A stretch of 64,000 nucleotides of DNA, from assembly GCF_023716925.1 (NCBI RefSeq), contig NZ_JAMQQG010000004.1, forward strand, positions 1-64,000. The letters are read 5' to 3'. The notes beneath the pieces were generated by a model. That model was not told where the DNA came from, did not search any database, and saw only the letters and a list, made by a program, of their open reading frames with translations. Position numbers and translations under genes: made by a program. This document shows positions 54,780 through 61,507 of this stretch, in pieces (within the stretch, counting starts at the first letter, position 1; each line of letters starts with the position of its first letter). This stretch comes from Frankia sp. R82. GTDB lineage: Bacteria; Actinomycetota; Actinomycetes; Frankiales; Frankiaceae.

Positions 54780-55576
54780 TCCCTCGGGCCCCGGTGCCCT
54801 TCGGGTGCCGGCGCCGTCTTGGGCCTCACTCGACCTGGGTGGGCCGTGCGCTTCTCGGCCTGGCTTGTCACCCGACGTAGCCACATTGTGTGCCCTTTAT
54901 CCGATGGGCGGATGGGCGAGGGCTGTCTGGGTCGCCGTGGTGTCATCGGTGTCGTTCTGCCCGCCGCGGCGACCCGGGTAGGCGGATCCTGCCCTGGGAG
55001 TGGTTGCGGGGTGTGACGGGGGTGGTGTCGCTGCCGGAAGGATCTTCTCCAGTCCACCCGAGAGATACTTCTGGATGCCGCCCGCTTGCTTAGGGTGGTT
55101 CCGTCGCGGTTGCGCCCTATCGGTTGTGTCGGTTGTCTGCGTCGCTGGCGCTGGTCGCTCTGCCGGATGCGGCGGGCGTTTCGTCCCGGTGGGGAGAACG
55201 GCGACCGGGCCACCGTCGCCGGTCACGGTCGTGGCGCGGGTTCGCCGCCGAAGCGCCAGGTCGGCGACGGCGAGCGACGAGGGACACGTCGGACGTTCGG
55301 ATGGCTACGGTATGTCATGTGCGGATGGGCGGCCGACGCGAGACACGCGCTGTTGGTCGGCAGGTCCACGGTGACCCGCGAAGCGGGCGGGGCCGCCGGG
55401 ACTTCGGGGCGGGGGGCGCGAAGAGTTGCGGCCGATCATGTGGCTGACAGCGAACGTCGCGGCCTGCGACCAGGCTCCGGCCACACCGCCAGGTGACCAG
55501 GTGACCGGACCACAAATGGTGACCTACCGACGCGGCCGGTAACCGACGCAGGAAGCCCCTGGTATGACGGGGTGTG
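54780..55576. other. non-coding region between ppa and tRNA-Thr
   Basis: About 800 bp with no supported gene on either strand. Open frames overlap one another in several phases and have no family resemblance or good ribosome binding sites. Function unknown. Confidence 0.5.
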
Positions 55577-55648
55577 AGCCGGAGGCGGGGATTGAACCCG
55601 CGACCTATCGCTTACGAGGCGATTGCTCTGCCACTGAGCTACTCCGGC
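55577..55648 (-). tRNA. tRNA-Thr (CGT)
   Basis: On the minus strand the acceptor arms GCCGGAG and CTCCGGC pair. The D arm is GCTCAGTGGCAGAGC, the anticodon stem ATCGC/GCGAT with loop CTCGTAA gives anticodon CGT (reads ACG), and the T arm is GCGGGTTCAATCCCCGC. The 3' CCA is not encoded. Confidence 0.95.
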
Positions 55649-55999
55649 GAACGGTCAGGAAGCGCTGACCGTGCTCGAGTATGCCAGACCGCGCGGCCGG
55701 TCGGCCGCGGAGGGGTCGATGGTTCGGCGTCGGCGTCGGCGTCGACGGTGGTCGAGAGTTCGCGGGCGCCGCGGGTTCGTGGTCGGGACGCGGGCGGCGG
55801 TGTGCCGCCGCGATGCGGAAACGGTGCGAAGCTGTCGTGCACGCAGCGTCATGTTCGTGGCCGAAGGTGGCCGTTCTCTAGCGAAGAGTCCCGGATCTAT
55901 GAGCTAGATGTTACAAATTCGCACCTCTGGACTGTCGAACGGTGCAAATCCCCACCCCGGTCGCAGTGGTTCCGGAGAGGATGCGTAGGGTTTCGCTCC
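55649..55999. other. upstream region of the response regulator
   Basis: About 350 bp between the divergent tRNA-Thr and the response-regulator gene. It is AT-richer at 55900-55950 and contains the inverted repeat TTCGCACC/GGTGCAAA (55918-55948, 7 of 8 matched), a possible binding site for the regulator itself. No gene supported. Confidence 0.5.
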
Positions 56000-56734
56000 A
56001 TGACCGGGGCTGGGGACGCTGCGCCTGCAGCGACGACGCGAGGAGCCTCTCTTCTCGTCGCCGAAGATGATGAGGCATCGCGGGTGGCGCTCGCGCGCAG
56101 CCTGGAGAGATTCGGCTATCGCGTGCTGGAGGCGGCGGACGGTGAGGCCGCCCTCCGGCTGTTCCAGACCACGGAGATCGATCTCGTCGTGCTGGACGTC
56201 GCGATGCCACGGATGGACGGCTTCGCGGTGCTCAGCCGCCTGCGCCAGACCAGCGAGGTTCCGGTGATCATGCTCACCGGGCGCGCTGAGGAGGTCGACC
56301 GGGTGGTCGGCCTCGAGCTCGGCGCGGACGACTACGTGGTGAAGCCGTACTCGCTGCGGGAGCTGGTCGCCCGGGTCCGGGCACGGCTGCGTCGCCGGCC
56401 GACCGAGCCGCCGCCGCAGCGGGCCGGTGACGGCAACGATCCGCTCATCTACGGGGACGTGTCGATCGATCTGCGGGCCCGTGAGGTCGCCGTCGCCGGT
56501 GAGCGGATCGATCTGACCGCCCGTGAGTACGAGCTGCTGGCCTTCCTCGCCCGCCATCCGCGGCGGGTGTTCAGCCGCGAGGAGCTGCTCGAGCAGGTCT
56601 GGGGAACCCGGTTCCAGGATCCGGCGACCGTCACCGAGCATGTCCGCCGGGTCCGCACCAAGGTGGAGGGACGTCCGCCGCAGCGTCGGCTGGTCACCAC
56701 CCTGCGCGGGATGGGCTACCGCTTCGACCCGTGA
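56000..56734 (+). CDS. OmpR/PhoB-type response regulator (orphan)
   Basis: A 244-residue two-domain regulator. Receiver (18-130): LLVAEDDEASRVALARSL with the acidic pair, phosphate-accepting Asp in LVVLDVAMPRMDGF, Thr in VIMLTGRAEE, Lys in DDYVVKPYSLREL. Winged helix (145-242): DLTAREYELLAFLARHPRRVFSREELLEQVWG and RTKVEGRPPQRRLVTTLRGMGYRF. No histidine kinase gene lies next to it. ATG with AGGG 8-9 nt upstream. Its end overlaps the convergent PSP1 gene by 19 bp. Confidence 0.93.
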   Translation: MTGAGDAAPAATTRGASLLVAEDDEASRVALARSLERFGYRVLEAADGEAALRLFQTTEIDLVVLDVAMPRMDGFAVLSRLRQTSEVPVIMLTGRAEEVDRVVGLELGADDYVVKPYSLRELVARVRARLRRRPTEPPPQRAGDGNDPLIYGDVSIDLRAREVAVAGERIDLTAREYELLAFLARHPRRVFSREELLEQVWGTRFQDPATVTEHVRRVRTKVEGRPPQRRLVTTLRGMGYRFDP

Positions 56735-57609
56735 TCGGGTTGCATCGGTCCGGCGGGTGGTGCGGCCTGCGGCGCGGCGAGCGGTCCGGGCGGTGGATGG
56801 GCGGCCTCATGGGCCTGCCGGGACGGGCAGACCGCCGCCCGTTCGCAGGCGACCCGGCCGCCCTCGTCCAGAGCGACCACCACCTGTTCGCGGGGCACGT
56901 CGTGGCGCACTACCCGGCCCGCACCGCTCGGCGTGCAGGCCCGCGCGCCGACGGCGGGTACCGCCCGGGTGAACTCCTCGTACAGCGGATGCTCGTAGCG
57001 CAGGCAGCACATCAGCCGACCGCAGGCGCCGGTGATACGCATGGGGTTGAGCGCGAGGTTCTGATCCCTCGCCAGGCGTAGGCTCACCGGTTCGAAATCG
57101 GTCAGAAAGGTCGCGCAGCACAGGTCACGCCCGCACGAACCGATGCCACCCTGAAGCCGTGCGCTGTCGCGGGCGGACAGCTGCTGCAGCCGCACCCGGG
57201 CCCCGAGCGTCCGGTTCAGGTCGCGGACCACCATGCGGAAGTCCACTCGGCCCTCCGCGGTGAAATAGATCGTGTAGCCGCCGGTCTCCGGGACGTGATC
57301 CACCCCGACGATCTTCATCGGCAGGTCGTGTTCGCGGGCGAGGCGGCGGGCGGCCACCCGGGCCCGGGCCCGTCTGCGTCGGGACAGCTCCGCCCGGCGC
57401 AGCTCGTCCTGGCCGGCCAGGCCCGCCAGCACCGGCAGCTCGCCGACGTCCTCCGACACCCACTGGGCGGCCCACACACAGATGGCGACCTCGGGACCGT
57501 CATCGGTGGGCATCAGGACCCGCTCACCGACGTGCGGCGTGAGACTGCCGGGATCGGCGTAGTAGAGCTTCCCGCGTGGGGAGAACGCCACGGCGCACAT
57601 CATCGGCAT
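56716..57609 (-). CDS. PSP1-domain (RicT-like) protein
   Basis: A 297-residue PSP1/RicT homologue. Core features: FSPRGKLYYADPG, LPMKIVGVDHVPETGGYTIYFTAEGRVDFRMVVRDLNRTLGARVRLQQLSARD, GGIGSCGRDLCCATFL and ACGRLMCCLRYEH. The Cys motifs match those that bind Fe-S clusters in Bacillus RicT (YaaT), which with RicA/RicF promotes mRNA processing. The Bacillus genes also sit beside holB, as here. ATG with GGAGGTGA upstream. The tail is Pro/Ala-rich. Confidence 0.9.
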   Translation of the reverse strand: MPMMCAVAFSPRGKLYYADPGSLTPHVGERVLMPTDDGPEVAICVWAAQWVSEDVGELPVLAGLAGQDELRRAELSRRRRARARVAARRLAREHDLPMKIVGVDHVPETGGYTIYFTAEGRVDFRMVVRDLNRTLGARVRLQQLSARDSARLQGGIGSCGRDLCCATFLTDFEPVSLRLARDQNLALNPMRITGACGRLMCCLRYEHPLYEEFTRAVPAVGARACTPSGAGRVVRHDVPREQVVVALDEGGRVACERAAVCPSRQAHEAAHPPPGPLAAPQAAPPAGPMQPDHGSKR

Positions 57610-57751
57610 CCGCCGTCACCTCCACGCGGGATGTTCGCGGGGCCGGCCATCCGATCACAATAGGCCTGATCCTTCGTGCCAGCTGCCGGTTCGCGGCAGC
57701 CGCCAGTGGTTCCGGCCGCCAGCCGGTCCGGCCGCCGGCGGCCGGCTTTCC

Positions 57752-59095
57752 TCAGGCGTCGCGCAGCGCCAGGGTGAGCGACTCGACGGCGAGCAGCGGG
57801 ACGAGCCCGGGGTTGTCGGCGAGTGCCGTGCGGGTGGCCAGGACCGCCTCGAGCCGACGCAGGGTCTGCTCGGGCGTGGCGGCGGCGGCCAGCCGGGCGG
57901 CCTCGGCGGCGTGGTCGGGATGGATCGACTCGACGGTCGCGCCGAGCTGCTCGGCGAGCACGTCGCGGTACAGCCCGGCAAGATCGACCAGGGCCCGGTC
58001 CAGGGTGTCGAGTACAGTGCGTCGCCCGCGGCTCTTCTGGTTACGCTCAAGTTCCTTGAGCGCTCCCGCGGCGCCGCGCACGACCATGGTGCGACCCTTC
58101 GCCCCGGCCTTCGACGCCTTCGCCGAGCGGGATCTGCCCCCGACCGCGGTGGCACCGACACCGAGCGCGGTCTTGAGCGCCTCCGTCTCGACCTCGTCCC
58201 GCGCCGAGTTGGCCGCCTCGGCATCGGCGTTCGCGGCCTCGACCAGGTCCGCGGCCGCGGCCAGGCACGCCCCGACCCGGCCCAGGCGGGCGGGAATACG
58301 CAGCACCGCCTCCCGGTGGGCCCGGGCGGCCTCGTCGCCGGCCAGTCTGCGGGCCAGATCCAGATGCCCCTGGGACGCCCGGGCAGCCACGTCCGCGGAC
58401 CGCTCGTCGACGCCCTCGCGGATCAGCATGGCGCGCACGTCGGCGGCTGCGGGCAGCCGCAGTGCGACCGTCCGGCACCGGGACCGGATCGTGGGCAGAA
58501 CATCCTCCACCGACGGTGCGCACAGCAGGAACACCGCCCGTTCCGCCGGTTCCTCCAACGCCTTGAGCAGTGCGTTCGCCGCTGCCTCGGTGAGCCGGTC
58601 GGCGTCGGTGAGCAGCAGGATGCGCCAGCGTCCGGCGGTCGGTGCGCTCGCGGCATCCCGCACCAGCGCCCGGATGTCCTTCACCCCCAGGGAGAACCCC
58701 TCCGGGGTGACGGTCCGCAGGTCGGTGGCAGTATCGGTCAGCACCGTGTGGCAGCCGACGCATTCGCCGCAGCCGGGTGGCTGCCGCTCGCAGGTCAGGC
58801 TCGCCGCGAACGCCCGCGCGGCCTGCTCCCGCCCGACCCCCGGCGGCCCGGTGAACAACCACGAATGCGTCATCCCCGACCGGGAGGGCCCTGCCGACGC
58901 GCCGGCAGCGGGGCTGGGCGCAGCGGACCCGGTGCCAGGCCCCGGACCGGTGGGGTCCGGCACCACGTCCGCCTCGGCGGCGCCGTCCATCAGTAAAGAC
59001 GTCGGAGCCAGCACAAGGGTTGCGGCGTCCGCCGCCGCACGCAGAGTGGCGACCACGGAATCCTGGCCCACCAGGGCGTCCCAGACGCTCACCAC
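57752..59095 (-). CDS. holB: DNA polymerase III subunit delta'
   Basis: A 447-residue clamp-loader subunit. It begins VWDALVGQDSVVATLR, has the P-loop region GPPGVGREQAARAFA (glycine-rich but with Arg in the lysine position, as expected for a delta' that does not hydrolyse ATP), a zinc module CERQPPGCGECVGCH, and the sensor LLLTDADRLTEAAANALLKALEEP with SRC at TIRSRCRTVAL. An inserted Pro/Gly stretch lies at residues 37-75. It helps load the beta clamp. Follows the MFS-Tmk gene by 18 bp and precedes the PSP1 gene. Confidence 0.92.
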   Translation of the reverse strand: MVSVWDALVGQDSVVATLRAAADAATLVLAPTSLLMDGAAEADVVPDPTGPGPGTGSAAPSPAAGASAGPSRSGMTHSWLFTGPPGVGREQAARAFAASLTCERQPPGCGECVGCHTVLTDTATDLRTVTPEGFSLGVKDIRALVRDAASAPTAGRWRILLLTDADRLTEAAANALLKALEEPAERAVFLLCAPSVEDVLPTIRSRCRTVALRLPAAADVRAMLIREGVDERSADVAARASQGHLDLARRLAGDEAARAHREAVLRIPARLGRVGACLAAAADLVEAANADAEAANSARDEVETEALKTALGVGATAVGGRSRSAKASKAGAKGRTMVVRGAAGALKELERNQKSRGRRTVLDTLDRALVDLAGLYRDVLAEQLGATVESIHPDHAAEAARLAAAATPEQTLRRLEAVLATRTALADNPGLVPLLAVESLTLALRDA

Positions 59096-59113
59096 ACCAT
59101 CATGCTCCGCCGG

Positions 59114-61507
59114 TCAGGCCGGGACGGACACGGCCTCGCGGACGAGCCGGCGGGACACCGCCGCCCGGATCTCGGCGTGGATCTCCTCGACCGGGCGGTT
59201 CGCGTCAACGACCAGATAGCGCGAGGAGGCCTGCCGAGCCCGTCGACGCAGGCCCTCCCGGACCCGCTGGTGGTGCGCCAGGATCTCCGGGCTCACCGCG
59301 CCGGGCCCGACGGTGTCCGTCCCACGCTGGTCGGCACGAATGGTGTCACCGCCGGTGTCGTCGATTCCGGTGTCGCCCGCTCCGATTTCGCCGGGTCCCG
59401 TGTCCTCCGGGCCGGTGTCATCCGGGCCGGCGCGGTCGGGCCTGCCCTGGCGGGGAACGACGGGGTGGGGACCGGGATGCGCGGCCAGGGCGGGGTCGCG
59501 GGCCTGGGCGACGTCGGCCGGCAGGTCCAGCAAAACCGTCAGATCGGGGACGAGGGCCTGGGTCGCCCATTGGGCCAGCAGGGCCAGCTCGTCGGACTCG
59601 ACGCCGCGGGCCGGATCGGCGAAGGCGATCGAGGCATCGACGTACTGGTCGGTGACGACCACCGCGCCGCGCGCCAGCGCCGGTTCGATGACCCGGGCGA
59701 CCTGCTCGGCGCGGTCGGCGGCCGTCAGCAACGCCTCGGTGCGGGCGTGCAGGCGCCGGGCCGGGTCGAACAGCAGGGCCCGCAGGCTTGCGCCGGTCTC
59801 GGTGGCGCCGGTGCCGGTGGTCGCGACGACCTCCCGGCCGTGCTCGGCCAGCCACGAGCGCAGCAGTCTGATCTGGGTGGACCGTCCGGCGCCCTCGATG
59901 CCCTCCACGGAGATGAACAGCCCACCGTGACGGGGCCGCGCGGGTGCCGGCCGGCGCCCCCGCAGCGCGGCCCACAGCTCGGGCCAGACGGCCACACCGA
60001 CCCGGTCGTCCATCTGTCGGTAGGCGAACAGGCCGACGGCCACGGCGAGCAGACCGCCGCAGAGCAGTACGACGGTGACGCCGTCCGCACGTACAGTGAT
60101 TTTGCCGAACAGGTGGATGCCGTGCGAACCGATCAGCCCGACCAGGGCGGGCGCGGCGGCGAGCACCAGCAGCAGATCGATCCGTACCAGCGACTGGACC
60201 AGCGCGAACGTCCGACCACGGAGCTCGTCGGAGACCTCTGCCTGCAACAGCGTGTAGCCGGTGACCCAGGCGACCCCGGCGAAGGCGCCGACCGCGACGA
60301 CCAGGATGCAGGCGATCACCAGGTTCGGGATGACCGCGACGACGATCAGGGTGATCCCGGCGCCGGTCACGCACACCCCGAACAGCCTGGTCCGGCTGTA
60401 GTCACCGAGGAGTTTCGGACCGGCGGCCATCCCGCTGGCCAGGCCGATGAAAACGGCGCCGAACAGCACGCCGTACGCCGAGTCACCGCCACCGAGGATC
60501 TCGACATACAGCCGACCCAGTGCGATCACGCAGCCGGCACCGGCGAACCCGCCGAGGATGCCGACCACCAGACCGCGGACCAGCCGGTCGTGGCCGACGA
60601 ACCGCCAACCTTCGGTGATCGAGGCGAGGAAGCCGGCTTCGGCACCGGACGTCTCGGGCCGTTCCACCCGGCCGATTCCGCGCAGTCCCCAGATCACGAT
60701 GGCCGAGCCGAGGAACGTCGCGGCGTTGAAGTACAACGCAAGATCGACGGACGAGTCGCGGAAGAACGACACGCTCGGGCCGAGCATCCGGGAGATCGTC
60801 GCCAGCAGGGTGAAGATCGCGGCGGCCAGGGGAGCCGTGCCGTACGTCATGATCAGGCTGAGCGTGTTCGCGGCGGCGAGCCGCTCGCGTGGCACCAGGT
60901 GCGGCACGCTCGCGTCCTTGGCCGGGGCCCAGACCAGGGTCACCGCCTCCACCAGGAACGAGGCGATGAGCAGCCACTCGAGCGTGCCGATGAGCGGAAT
61001 GGACGCGAACAGGCCGAACCGGATCACGTCGGTGACGACCATCGTGAGGCGCCGGTCGAGCCGGTCGGCGATCGCGCCGGCCAGCGGCCCGAGAACGACC
61101 GCCGGCATCAGGCGGACGATCAGCAGCGAGCCGACCGCGTAGGCCTGCCCGGAGAAGCTGTCCTGCAGCCGGGTGACGAGCGCGGTGGTCGCGAGCAGAC
61201 CCATCCAGTCACCGAGGCTGGAGAGACTGAGCTGGATCCACATCCGGCGAAACGCCGGGATGCGCAGCACCGCGAGAATGTCGCTGTCGTCACCACCCTG
61301 GCGCGGCGGCGGACTCGGCACCGTGGTGACCGGATGCCGGTTGGGTGTGCGCCCCGTCCACAACCGCACCCGGTGCCACCGGGGCGCCCGGCCACCGGCC
61401 GGGTTCGCCGGTCCGGGCTGACCGGCCGGGTCGGCAGGCGGGGGATCGGCCGACTCGGCGTCCGCCGGGTCGGCCGATCCCCGGAACCGGCCGATCGGCG
61501 GGGCCAT
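59114..61507 (-). CDS. MFS transporter - thymidylate kinase fusion with degenerate kinase
   Basis: A 797-residue fusion. Residues 75-510 are a 12-helix major facilitator (GDWMGLLATTALVTRLQ, ADRLDRRLTMVVTDVIR). Residues 525-790 resemble dTMP kinase (FISVEGIEGAGRSTQIRLL). The P-loop Lys is Arg542, and the DRY-type motif reads VTDQYVDAS with Gln621. The LID arginines are replaced by a long Asp/Thr/Gly repeat-rich insert (about 690-735). So kinase activity is doubtful. MFS-Tmk fusions are a known actinobacterial arrangement. The start overlaps the topA stop by one base (TGATG). Confidence 0.9.
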   Translation of the reverse strand: MAPPIGRFRGSADPADAESADPPPADPAGQPGPANPAGGRAPRWHRVRLWTGRTPNRHPVTTVPSPPPRQGGDDSDILAVLRIPAFRRMWIQLSLSSLGDWMGLLATTALVTRLQDSFSGQAYAVGSLLIVRLMPAVVLGPLAGAIADRLDRRLTMVVTDVIRFGLFASIPLIGTLEWLLIASFLVEAVTLVWAPAKDASVPHLVPRERLAAANTLSLIMTYGTAPLAAAIFTLLATISRMLGPSVSFFRDSSVDLALYFNAATFLGSAIVIWGLRGIGRVERPETSGAEAGFLASITEGWRFVGHDRLVRGLVVGILGGFAGAGCVIALGRLYVEILGGGDSAYGVLFGAVFIGLASGMAAGPKLLGDYSRTRLFGVCVTGAGITLIVVAVIPNLVIACILVVAVGAFAGVAWVTGYTLLQAEVSDELRGRTFALVQSLVRIDLLLVLAAAPALVGLIGSHGIHLFGKITVRADGVTVVLLCGGLLAVAVGLFAYRQMDDRVGVAVWPELWAALRGRRPAPARPRHGGLFISVEGIEGAGRSTQIRLLRSWLAEHGREVVATTGTGATETGASLRALLFDPARRLHARTEALLTAADRAEQVARVIEPALARGAVVVTDQYVDASIAFADPARGVESDELALLAQWATQALVPDLTVLLDLPADVAQARDPALAAHPGPHPVVPRQGRPDRAGPDDTGPEDTGPGEIGAGDTGIDDTGGDTIRADQRGTDTVGPGAVSPEILAHHQRVREGLRRRARQASSRYLVVDANRPVEEIHAEIRAAVSRRLVREAVSVPA

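Noticed and set aside
57752-59095. Inactivated clamp-loader because the P-loop lacks Lys
   Set aside because: Delta' subunits normally do not bind ATP productively, so a degenerate P-loop is expected in this family.
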